A stretch of DNA of 64,000 nucleotides from Paraphysomonas bandaiensis. Its lineage: Eukaryota > Chrysophyceae. Numbering within the stretch: the stretch's first letter is position 1; each line of letters begins with the position of its first letter. The stretch is from NCBI GenBank assembly GCA_965644295.1, contig CBFFRP010000043.1:1-64000 (forward strand), given 5' to 3'. The notes under the pieces were generated by a model. It had not been told where the DNA came from, did no database searches, and worked only from the letters and a program-made list of their open reading frames with translations. Made by a program: the position numbers and the translations under genes. This document shows, piece after piece, positions 1-10,048 of this stretch.

Positions 1-862
1 AAAACCATGATGGTATAATGGATGCATGGGAAAACAAAAGGGAAAGTATCCAATAATAGAATATATATACCATAACTATAAGATATAGTGTGTGCAGAGG
101 ACCAGATGGGGCATACCATCTACGAGTCATACACTCCCACTAATATAATATATAGGTAATGACATATGTATATATAATATATGTATATATATATATACTG
201 ATATTATGAACACAACGGTCATCGTATCGTAGAACCACTATAGTTCTGAAGAAGTCACAAACTTCAAAGCAAATCAATCCACGCTATGACAACATACGAG
301 GTTCATATGGAGTAGACGAAGAATTGAATCAACTATATATGCTTGTAATATTGCCTGACATGGTTAAACAAACAAAATATAGTATCATAATTTAATGTTC
401 ATATCATAAGTATGATACATCAGAATATAAGATAGATAATATGCATAACAAGTGAATCTTAATGATTATAATCAATATAGTATTATATACCTGTCACCTT
501 GAAATGCTTGAAAATCATGAACAGCTTAATATGGAAATGTTTTCTGTTGAATGTCTACATGACAACAATGAAAGAACAGATGAAACATATTAAATCACTG
601 GACTATATAGAGCCAGGTAAATACAAACGCTGAACTGATAATTGCATATATCGCATGAAAGTGCGCAATGCAGATTAAGATAATCAGTGCCTCTATAATA
701 GTAGGGCAGCAGAGTTAAAACTCTGATTGTGAGGCTGTTCTACCTGTGGAACAAAGCCAGCACTATTCCATACTAGTGAAATAAAAGAGATATATATGCC
801 TGCCTTTTATAATGATAAGGGGCTAAAATATGATATGCCTGCCATAAATAGGGGGCAATAAA
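1..862. other. AT-rich region, no gene seen
   Basis: This stretch is AT-rich with short runs of TA dinucleotides near 160-200. No long ORF, RNA gene or transposon end was recognised in it. Confidence 0.5.
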
Positions 863-1533
863 CTATACTCTTTCCTGGGGCTGTTGCGATGATGTTCCCG
901 TCGTATTGAAGGAACGACCTTCAGTCTGAGGGGTCATATCGAAAGCCGGCTGTAACGCGATTTCTGAGGTAGCTGGCTCGTTGGCTGCTCCAACAGATTT
1001 CTCGTCATGCACAATAACATCGGGTTCGGAACTAGGTTTAGAGGGGTCATTCCCGTCGGTATCATCCTCGTGGTTAAGTTCATCGTCGGATTTATCATAA
1101 ATCCGCTCCCGTGCTTGGAAAGGTAAAAGAATGCTGAATGAATTGAACATCCGTAGTATCTAGAACCATATAACTATACATGTCCTGAGATATCACAATA
1201 TTGGGAGGGGATACTGCTCTCAACCATAATATATACTGGACGGAAGAGATCAGCACTCAATAATTCATCAGATAGATAAATATAAAGACATAAGTCCTGA
1301 TTGAAGTGCTCTACTGTAAGCCGATATACATGATACGCCAAACAGAGCAACAACAAATGGTGTATAACCATTATATCTGATACATCACCAGAGAAAGAAG
1401 CAGACGAAGATAATAATCCATATATAATATATATATGCTGCTGATGAACAGAGCAACATCCTCTGGGAACACGTATTGGAGTACAAGCTGGTGTACAGTG
1501 AAACCCTTGTGGATAAGATAAAGCAATCACCAT
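863..1533 (-). CDS. Possible terminal exon(s) of an unrecognised gene
   Basis: The minus strand from about 1150 to 863 reads as a 95-codon polar, acidic segment rich in Asp, Glu, Ser and Pro, ending in a stop. It looks more like coding sequence than the AT-rich flanks. A second minus-strand frame (1533-1174) contains a hydrophobic stretch that could be a membrane segment. I could not find a GT-AG junction joining the two in frame. It may be a cytoplasmic tail of a small membrane protein or chance open sequence. No family is recognised. Confidence 0.22.
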
Positions 1534-2371
1534 CGTCGAACTCTTGATAAATAACTACTCTCGTTGAATAAAGAGAAGAGAATCCATGCTCTCAAACACT
1601 ACTGCTGTGCGAGGCTAACATATAGCTCATAACAAGCGATCTCTTACTGCAGGGTTGACTCCCTGAGAAGGCGAATAGTAGTCATCGAAAGAATATTCAC
1701 AGCCATCAACATGAAGTCTAACCACTCCTGGTGTATCACCGGACAAAGCGTCTCAAGGTGTCAAAATCAGCACACATGGTGGAGACAAGTCATCAAAATC
1801 AGACTGGCTGGAATGGACATGTGCATTAGTGTATACACTGTCATCTCCTTAAAGTCATATAATACACACTGCAGGAACACAAACAAGGAACAGACAGACT
1901 GTCGATTTGTTTTCAGTGCCCAAAAAAAATGCATATTCTCCGGAAATATTCTCTTTAAAAAAACGATTTTCCGAGTTTGAACAAAAAGGTACATATTTTC
2001 CGGAAATTGATTCCAAAAACCCCCGGATTTTCGAGTTTTCGAGAAACAGCAGAGTTCAAAGGAAGCACATCGTGTATTTCGTCTGTGTACAGATGACAGG
2101 CTTGTTTCATATGTTGATGCCGTCATTCCACCAGTGATGTGGAGGCGAACAAACAAATAAATAAGGTTGGTTATCGTAACCATCTGCTACCAAGTTAAAG
2201 TATGAAGTACTTTAGAGGAGAAAAGGTATATTATATATTAAGGACAACTGATGTAAACATGTCAATGTGTGATGACAATGAATGGATATGCATGCATGTG
2301 ACATACTATCCATTCATTCATAATACGTAGTGCGTATGTGATAGGAAAACTACGGAAGCGAAGTTTACACT
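1534..2371. other. Intergenic, low-complexity
   Basis: No supportable gene. Around 1915-2045 there are short repeated words related to TTTTCCGGAAAT and poly-A/T runs, which open overlapping frames on both strands, but nothing looks coding. Confidence 0.4.
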
Positions 2372-3184
2372 TCAACTATTCTCATTAGACAATGTGATTG
2401 TGTTATATAAACCCATTACTAATGATATGAATCTAACTATTGAACTTTTACCAACACCCATTGGCCCTTTCAAATAAATCATTGTTTTCATCTTATGTCC
2501 TTTTATAAGCTTTCTTATCCAGCTTTTGTCATACTTATAATTAACTTCATTCCCTGAATTCCACACTTCTTTAATGTGATTCCATATGAACTTCATTCCT
2601 TTTTTACCTCGCTCAATTTTCTTCATATCTTTCTTTGAGTTCTTATCGTATTTATATCCTGAAAACAAATTTAAGAAGTCGTCATCACCTTTAGAAAATA
2701 TCCTGGGTTTTGTGTTATCACATACTAAAGTATGTTTATCAGAGTATTTATTAAACCATGCTTTAATATGATCGGGAAAGTACTTTCCAAATGTGTTTAT
2801 AAAATTAGTTTGTGAATACTCATATGGTAGTATATGACCATCTGGGTTTTTTGTTAATACGTAAAACATACTATCGTAACCATGGAATATATTTTGTTTA
2901 ATGTAAGTTGTTGACTTAGGGAAAACTTTTTCATAATCTTCTGTTTCTAGTTTCTTAATTATATCTGTTCTTATTGTGTTTTCATTTATTCTTATCTTTG
3001 TATTTAACGTTCCTACAGTTTCAGAGACTTTCTTATTTATATATGTTTCATAATTATCAACTTCTTCTTTATATAATCTTTTAAGTTCTTTGTCTTTGTA
3101 AAGTTGTAAATATTTACCTATAAATTGCTCCTTCTCTTCTTTTGTAATCTTTTCACCATTGATCTCAGATTTTGTTTTTGTCAT
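2372..3184 (-). pseudogene. Virus-type primase/SF3 helicase fragment, C-terminally truncated
   Basis: The 270-codon frame is Lys/Asn/Ile-rich and unlike the neighbouring genes in codon and base use. It ends 14 residues after a hydrophobic strand followed by a Walker A motif (GPMGVGKSS, about residues 241-249). The rest of a helicase domain (Walker B, motif C, sensor residues) is absent, because a stop follows almost immediately. The region before the P-loop, with an Asn-Thr-Lys-Pro motif and a helical bundle, fits the linker of D5-like or DUF5906 primase-helicases of large DNA viruses, Polinton-like viruses and virophages. That assignment comes from pattern memory, not a search. It sits at one end of a very AT-rich island, which suggests an endogenised viral fragment. 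No intron is apparent. Replication function is unlikely because the ATPase core is incomplete. Confidence 0.6.
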
Positions 3185-3324
3185 AACTATATATATTATA
3201 TATATATAATTATTTTTTTAAATGATTTTATATATTAAAAAATGTTTTATATATTTTTATAAAATTGTGAAATTAAGGGTTTTTATATAAATCAAGGTTT
3301 TTATATAAAAATTGGGACGTTTTT

Positions 3325-3422
3325 GCTTTAAGCATATTCGCCATTATATCACTACAACTACATTCCAGAGCTTTAAGCATATTCGCCATTATATCACTAC
3401 AACTACATTCCAGAGCTTTAAG
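3325..3422 (+). repeat. 45-bp tandem direct repeat, two copies plus a partial third
   Basis: Copies start at 3325 and 3370, each beginning GCTTTAAGCATATTCGCC. They are identical, and a third start at 3415 decays after GCTTTAAGC. Confidence 0.9.
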
Positions 3423-3464
3423 CTTTGCCATTATACATTATTATAAAAAAGTCATATAGATAAC

Positions 3465-3597
3465 AAAGTAGATTTAATAAGTAGTTTTAATGGTAGAATC
3501 CCGGGGTTTTACAACCTTTACAAATTTAAATTATTTTTCATTTTAATTTTTCCCTCCCCCTATATCTACTATTAAATCTACTTATTAAATCTACTTT
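3465..3597. repeat. 20-bp inverted repeat pair
   Basis: AAAGTAGATTTAATAAGTAG at 3465-3484 is the exact reverse complement of 3578-3597. About 90 bp separate the arms, so a stem-loop or a small terminal-inverted-repeat element is possible. Confidence 0.85.
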
Positions 3598-3752
3598 ACT
3601 ATCTATATTACTTTTTATTATAAACATTATAAATAATATATAAAGTTATTAATTTTATTTAAGAATATAAATAATATATAAAGTAATTAAAAGTTATTAA
3701 TAATATATAAAGTAATTAAAAATATATAAAGTTAAATTAGCAAAGAGAAGGA

Positions 3753-3780
3753 ATTACAACTGCAAGCTTGCAGTTGTAAT
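3753..3780. repeat. 28-bp perfect palindrome
   Basis: The sequence is centred on an AAGCTT core and reads identically on both strands (ATTACAACTGC arm on each side). It lies exactly where the AT-rich island ends, so it may be an insert boundary or hairpin end. Confidence 0.9.
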
Positions 3781-4566
3781 TGGAAACACTCGAAGAGAAG
3801 AGCCCCTTGAGGGGTTGGGGTAGAAAAAGGCTTGTCCTTGTCCCGCCTCCCTCGTTTTTTCTATCGGATACGCAACCACCGAACCTCATAGGACACTGGT
3901 GGACGTATGACTCCGCTGGTATAGCTAGCTCCCACCATTCATTCACACCTCATCAGAGCTACCACTCGCTACCATGTTATAATTGGACAATATATATCAC
4001 ATCATATTGCAGAACTCAATATACACTAAACAAGTAACTTTGCTGTTTGCTATTAGCTTATATCATGTATTATCTTTGAAGAAGTTATGTATACGGTGTT
4101 GTTGCTGTATAAACAGCAGTCACTGACCTGATCAGACAACAAGCAAACTATTGGCTGCTACTCAGAGCCTTTGTTAAAAGGATAAATGTTCCCATCAATC
4201 ATTGACTATCTCTGAAATAACAAAACCATTTCAATTCAGTACAGTGGTTAACTTCACTAAAGCCATTTTACAATCTTAGACAGTAACTATAATTTCAACC
4301 AATCTAATTTATTTCATAATACTTCCTGAAACCCATATACGATGAAGTAATGATAACATACCCCACCATAAAAAACTATTTTCTAGTGCACCTTTCAATA
4401 TACATGCTAATGCAGAAAATCTCTATCCCAACAATATTTTCTTGTTTCAAGTTTTAGTCACTGGATTCTAGGAGATATGCACATACTGACCGTACCGTAT
4501 TCATGAGTTAACACTATTTATGAAAGATGAAACTTTGACCCTTTATATCAATCTATAGTCCGAACA
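3781..4566. other. Intergenic, downstream of the HBS1-like gene
   Basis: No gene is recognised. Short frames on both strands at 3737-4037 have no family features. Confidence 0.4.
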
Positions 4567-6873
4567 CTACAACAGTACTTTGTCACATATACCAACCGCA
4601 TATGTCTTTCCCTTGGACCTCAGTGCAAATCGACCCAACGCTCTACATGAGGTAAATTCCTCTATGCACACATTGCACACCACTTCTATTTTCACACTGG
4701 CACTCCGGTCGCCAGGAACACATTTCGGTTTCTTGACCGTGCCCGACCGGGAAGTGAGGGAGAAAATTTTCCGTACGTGACATTGGACCTCCTCACCATG
4801 GAGATAGAGCTCGAACGAAGACCCAGGGATAATAGGTGGCACTAAAGGTGAAAGAGTCAGGATGGTGGCACGGAAGAGTCGACATGAGTGAGGGGAAGAT
4901 GGTCCCTTGTAGAGTACCATGCCTTCCTTCAATTTTATCTCCTCGTGAGACCGATTGGCCCTGTAAAAGCTGTCAGCACATGTTGAAGACGAAAATATTG
5001 TTATATCTCAAACCTGTCCAGAAGCAGCAGCGTTCCCGATTCTCCAGCGGGAAGTACATCCACGAAACTACCGTCATCTTTAGTAATTTTCTTAACATCA
5101 AATACCCCTTGAAGCAGAGCGATTCCAACCCCCCTACCCTTGCGCACCCGGCCCTGGAGTACTTTAACCCGTACCTATAGGGTACTATCACACCATTAGG
5201 TTGCCCTTCACATCTCCTTACCTCAAAACCTTTAGACCCTTCCGAAACAATAGTATTCAAAGCTGCACGCAAAGGTCGGTTAGATTCTCTCGGAGGCTCC
5301 TTAAAAGAATTGATCATCTCCAGCAGTGTCGGGCCAGTGTACCACTCTCTCAGTGCACTGTTACCGGGAGAAGAGCCCTTGCCTCCCATATCTCCAGGGA
5401 GAATGTTAACTCCTTCTAAACTACTGACGGGAACACACCGTACTGCTCGGGGACCAAACTGAAGCTCGCTGAGGAGCATCCGAATATCCGTCTACAATCA
5501 TTACCTTTAGGAATTGCAGCACAATCACATATATTACCTCTATTTGTTGGAACCGCTCCCGACACCATGGAGGGTTGGTCATGTCCATTTTATTAGCTAC
5601 CACAACCACTTGATTAACTCCCTGCAGTAGTTATTAAGTAACAAACCTAGCCATAATTGAATATACAATATCTCACCAGAGCTTTCAAGAGGACAGCATG
5701 CTCACGTGTTTGGGCGTTCTCTCCCATAGAGCTCTCGTACTCACCTGCGCTGGCGGGGACGACCAGCAGGGCTACATCAGCTTGTGTCGCCCCAGTGATT
5801 AGATTCGGTATAAAGTCCCTGTGTCCGGGGGCATCCAGGACGGTGAAATTGTAATTATCTGTACGCAGGTACCTTTCAGCAACTCCAATGGTGACCCCGT
5901 GGTCCCTTTCACTCTCGCTTTCGTCCATTACCCACGCCAGGTAGAAACTACTTTTCCCAGCTGCCTGGGCGCTTCGCTCATACTTGTGAATTGTGCGTGA
6001 AGAAACTGAACCCATCTGATACAACAGATTGCCAACTAAAGTACTCTTGCCTGCATCAACGTGACCGGCGACCACAAGTGCCAGATGAGGCAGCGTGCGC
6101 TCGGCTTCCTCTTCCTTGAGGTCACAATCTAACTCGTCGTCTGACAAAGCTGCCACACGGTTCAATTGACCACTAGAATTAGAAGTGGTCATTCCAGACC
6201 GCACCCCACTACCACTGCGGGAAAGAGGTGGAGCAGGAGAAGAGGACACAGACCGAGAGCCGCCTCCAGAACGAACGTTCGACACTTTTCTATGCAGCGG
6301 GGGTGTCGACGAACGCACAGCACCCACTGCAGAAGCTGGAGATGACTCCTGTGCGAGAGCGTTCTTGCGAGATTTGATGTGGTGCGATTTAGGGCTAGAC
6401 TTGTTGGACACAGGGGAGGAGACACCCAAGGGCGGTTTCTGTGTGGTATTCTGAGGCGATGGTAAAGCCGGAGGCTGTGAGAATCCAGGCGGTGCAGGTG
6501 CAGCAGATGCACCAGAGGTTAAAGCTAATCCTGGGGGGGCAGATTTACTTGGCGAAGGTTTGGCGTATTTATCACAAAGATACGTCATTGCGGCTGAAGT
6601 GTCCCCATTATGCATCATTAGCACACTGCACATATCCGCCTCAGACATCTCGTGTATGGACCCACCCATCACCTCTCTCACTAGATGAATAAACTCTTTC
6701 TCTGCATCAGTGGTTCGGAGTATAGATGAGCCAAGAAATTCCCCCATATTGATATGAGTCTGTCGTTTCTCAACAGAGTGAACTCTCTCATCGTAATCAT
6801 CATAATAGTCATCATCATCATAGTAGTCGTCATAGTCGTCATAGTCCTGAAGAGCAGTGCGATGTCGAGACAT
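4567..6873 (-). CDS. HBS1: HBS1-like translational GTPase (ribosome rescue)
   Basis: HBS1 binds Dom34/Pelota and loads it on stalled ribosomes for no-go and non-stop mRNA decay in the cytosol. Five exons fit: 6873-5677, 5621-5538, 5491-5222, 5174-5014 and 4960-4567. All junctions are GT-AG, introns are 46-55 nt, and the product is 701 residues. The protein starts MSRHR followed by an Asp/Tyr-rich tract, as HBS1 does. A short N-terminal domain follows (about 45-105), then a Ser/Pro-rich linker. The GTPase domain has G1 GHVDAGKST (270-278), G3 DAPGH and G4 NKMD (in exon 2). Domains II and III then follow, with VLQGRVRKG and a [13 protein letters not shown] segment. eEF1A and eRF3 have the same core, but the N-terminus and length favour HBS1. 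The upstream region carries a large CATA microsatellite. Confidence 0.9.
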
Positions 6874-6953
6874 ACTTGCTGACAGAAGAATATGATTAAT
6901 AAGTTGCTACCTTCACATTCCTCCTCACAACATACACATATACATGTACCTAT

Positions 6954-7118
6954 ATACATACATACATACATACATATATACATACATACATACATACATA
7001 CATACATACATACATACATACATACATACATACATACATACATACATACATACATACATACATACATACATACATACATACATACATACATACATACATA
7101 CATACATACATACATACA

Positions 7119-7152
<34 letters not shown>

Positions 7153-7153
7153 C

Positions 7154-7184
<31 letters not shown>

Positions 7185-7340
7185 CATACATACATACATA
7201 CATACATACATACATACATACATACATACATACATACATACATACATACATACATACATACATACATACATACATACATACATACATACATACATACATA
7301 CATACATACATACATACATACATACATACATACATACATG
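6954..7340. repeat. (CATA)n microsatellite, about 95 units
   Basis: Near-pure tetranucleotide repeat, interrupted by CATATATACAT near 6972 and CATATATACTTACAT near 7146. It begins about 80 bp upstream of the HBS1-like start codon. Its open frames on both strands (Met-Tyr-Val-Cys or Ile-His-Thr-Tyr repeats) are artefacts. Confidence 0.97.
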
Positions 7341-7348
7341 TACCAGTA

Positions 7349-7449
7349 CAGTGCACTCTCGATATGATCATCGATGTATGGTCAACACTCTCGTTATGAG
7401 AAATAGTTTGCCTATGGTACAGACCCTTGATCATATCGAGAGTGCACTG
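7349..7449. mobile_element. 101-bp pogo/Tc1-mariner-like MITE
   Basis: The ends are perfect inverted repeats: CAGTGCACTCTCGATATG at the left has its reverse complement at the right, and the match extends about 23 bp inward. Each end is flanked by TA (7347-7348 and 7450-7451), the target duplication of the Tc1/mariner superfamily. The CAGTG...CTCTCG end resembles pogo/Tigger termini. There is no coding capacity. Confidence 0.85.
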
Positions 7450-7741
7450 TACAATGTCTGAATACAAAAAAGTAGTAAGGAAGTGATGCATTGAGAAGTA
7501 TGGTATGCTGATGTCAGGGATTGGCTGTGCCTGGGTGTTGATAAGGATTGAAAGCATTCTCGTTTGTAAGCAGGGTGGTTCAATCGCAACGCGTATATGC
7601 TAACTCATTGTTGTTTTACCATTGACGGCTCTAATACCACACTCATCTCTGTCCAAGTCAACAGTCTCTAGTTCAATGTGAAGTGAAACTAACACAATAC
7701 TATCACCCCCTCTATAAGGAACACTCGAAAGAACGAAGTGA

Positions 7742-9327
7742 TTGCTGTCGGAAGATATTAATGACATCAAAGCTGATCTCAGGGAAGCAATAGCTGGCAG
7801 TGATAACGAACACAGAGATATACTGAAAGCATTGCTTTTGGAACTCCTGAAGGAAGAAAACAGGCTGGCAAATATTTATTTCCAAATCCCTCACGTCACA
7901 TCTTCATTAAGTATCTCCAAAATAGTTGAGTTTTGCCAATAATCTGCTTCGACTTTTTATAACAGTGCGCCGATTGGTTTTGGCTTCCTGTCCACATCAG
8001 TCAGATTTGACCCCACATATTACAAGTTAGAGCATAGTCTACATTGTTGTCTGGTTCCAACCTATGAAGAAGTGTTGTAAGCCACTCGTCTAAGACTGTG
8101 TGGAGAGAAAATGGGACTGTAAACATGGTGTGAAACTGAACTCGGTAGAGTGCATCAGCAATTTGCAGCTGTGGAATGGATGTAGAAAGGCGTTGAGGAC
8201 AATGGACAACAACAGCTGGGTCACCGGGGGCTTGCTGTTGGTATAGCTTCCCACACCTCTTTCGAAGATTCTCATCACCGCTTTGGGCAATATATCTTGT
8301 CGGACATTGAACATAAAGGCGTAGAATCGTCAGAGATGCCCACAGTGGCGCAACTTGCAGTATCTGCAACTAACTTTGCAATGAAATTGTTAATCGATGG
8401 CGTTCCGAGTACTGAATGCATCATTCTAGCCATTGGCAATACTGGTTTGTCATTCGTTGCCGGAGTGACTATTGTGCTGGATGAGTCCTTCTCGACTTAT
8501 ATCCCCCTTTGCAAACACTTGGACCTCTCGGATCCTGTGGAAAGGCAGATTGCCTCCGCTTATATCGCGAAAGCTAGTGCACACTGCGAGAAACTCTACG
8601 ATTTTATTTGTACCACCCCACCTTCAAGTGATATGCCTGCTCCCCTTGGGCTTGTTGTTGATGACATACTATATTAAGATGTTGTCCCGTGATGTGTATC
8701 AACGTTGTTTGCTGTGCACAATGCAAATCATCTTGACATAGAGAATGGCATTCACCACATGATCGATGCTCTTAACATGGTGTACACAACTCCGAGTCTC
8801 GCCCCTTCGCGGAGCATCCGTTGTCTATTCGTACACCTGATAGCGAGTGATGGGTGCTATCAGCTAATATACAGAGACCTGACGAAGCTTGGTTACCGGA
8901 TTGGAGCCCCAAATCTAATCACAAACGAAGATGTTTATGATTTATATGTGAAAGCCTTGACTGCAGCGGTTGATAGCATTCACAGAGCTGGGGTGATTCA
9001 TGTGGATCTCTTCCTGTCCAATGTAAAGTGGCTAAATAGTGAAGACGCAGTGTGGTCGAGATTAAGATTATAGACTGGGATACATCTCATTGCCTTGATG
9101 AAGGAGAATTCGTGGAAAATGTTGTAAGGGCACTAATTGTTTATATTGGAAGTGAGCATTTACATTTTGGAGTTGAGCATGATCGCCTCTAACTTGTGGT
9201 ACTGTCCTTGGAGAAGGATAAATATTCAGAGAAATGGCAATGCTTGGCCAGTAACCAGAAAGATATAATCGACACTGCGTTTATAGAACTGTTTGGGGTT
9301 GTCGTTTTTGGCGAAAAGACAGTTTGA
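7742..9327 (+). pseudogene. Degenerate protein-kinase-like gene
   Basis: Fragments in shifting frames along the plus strand add up to a kinase-like protein. They are a helical segment (7742-7942), a frame reading GQYILSDIE to a stop near 8677, a second frame 8705-9073 with the catalytic-loop-like HVDLFLSNVKW, and then, after a +1 shift near 9055, IKIIDWD, a DFG-like metal-binding element. Further stops follow at about 9191 and 9327. The HxDLxxSN..W / IIDWD pattern is seen in atypical kinase-fold proteins. Stops and frameshifts without plausible introns indicate a dead copy. The function cannot be stated more closely. Confidence 0.55.
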
Positions 9328-9388
9328 TGTGACACATAGGTTCTATTTACAGTGAGTGTGTCATTTCTCGTGGAGTTTTGGCTTCGAC

Positions 9389-9411
9389 AGATAGATAGAT
9401 AGATAGATAGT
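9389..9411. repeat. (GATA)n microsatellite
   Basis: About 5-6 units of ATAG/GATA in a row. Confidence 0.9.
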
Positions 9412-9514
9412 TAAATTCAGCATCGCGTAATCAACACAAGTCATATATGGTCTATCCAACTTATTTCCCATTAAACCATTTTCATTTACCACAAAGTAAT
9501 TGGGCTTAATCCTA

Positions 9515-9745
9515 ATTACTAATACCCCGGATGCCTTTGAGCTAGGCCCAAGGACGTCTACACAAGTAACACTTGTATTAATGTTCCTTGTACCACACAA
9601 GCATTTGGCTATGAGTGGGCAGAACGTTATCTGCTGACTATTTAATAGGTGGCTCACGACAGTTTCCAGAAGAAATCTCTCCGATACTTATCACGAATCC
9701 CCTTGAACACTACAAAAAGGCAGGTGCAAGTCCGAGTTTGTTAAG
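9515..9745 (-). repeat. Dispersed repeat copy A (possible transposase relic)
   Basis: The reverse complement of this segment aligns along its length with 58142-58378. Shared blocks include TTCTGCCCACTCA, a TACAAGTGTTACTTGTGTA block, GCATCCGGGGTATT and GGAAACT..CGTGAGCC. Both copies have broken frames. Translated pieces such as PFRGVLGDKYRRYCPGKL in the 58-kb copy loosely recall piggyBac-type transposases, but this is tentative. Confidence 0.7.
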
Positions 9746-10048
9746 GGACACAATTTGTTTCTGTAATTACTACTGTTAAAATGCTGCTAAATATTTACCC
9801 CCTAAGGCTATTTGGTTGTCGCAGTTTCGAAGAAGCTGAAACCAATTCTACTTAGCCATCGCTGTCGGAACCCATTAGATTCATTATTTAGCGACAGTGA
9901 CTACGAATTTATAGATACCTCTCTGTACTTATTATTATCATCAATAAGTATCCTTACGCATTAGTGTGAACATATAGTTATATACATATGCTGGCACACA
10001 TCACCAAATAAACACACTTAACATATAAACTCTGCTCTGATAGGGCAG
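9746..10048. other. Intergenic, nothing recognised
   Basis: Short AT-rich gap between the dispersed repeat and the stop of the CUB/RBR gene. No gene or structured element was seen. Confidence 0.4.

Larger units (their letters stand above)
3185..3780. other. AT-rich island with repeats, probable viral or transposon insert flank
   Basis: This non-coding stretch is far richer in A+T than the flanking genes. It holds a 45-bp direct repeat, a 20-bp inverted repeat pair, several AATATATAAAGT units near 3630-3730, and a 28-bp perfect palindrome at its right edge. After position 3780 the composition changes abruptly to a mixed sequence. Together with the helicase fragment it probably marks one inserted element. 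No target-site duplication was identified. Confidence 0.5.

Noticed and set aside
1907-2183. Overlapping frames on both strands near TTTTCCGGAAAT repeats
   Set aside because: Low-complexity sequence with no family features, and both strands are equally open.
4973-5479. A continuous 168-codon minus-strand frame inside the HBS1-like gene
   Set aside because: It reads through two introns in the wrong frame. Splicing at 5221-5175 gives the conserved VLQGRVRKG domain II sequence instead.
6681-7557. Long open frames of Met-Tyr-Val-Cys and Ile-His-Thr-Tyr repeats on both strands
   Set aside because: They are the translation of the CATA microsatellite, which has no stop in several frames. There is no sign of real coding.
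8001-8369. A 122-codon minus-strand frame
   Set aside because: It lies antisense within the kinase-like pseudogene and has no recognisable motif or intron support.
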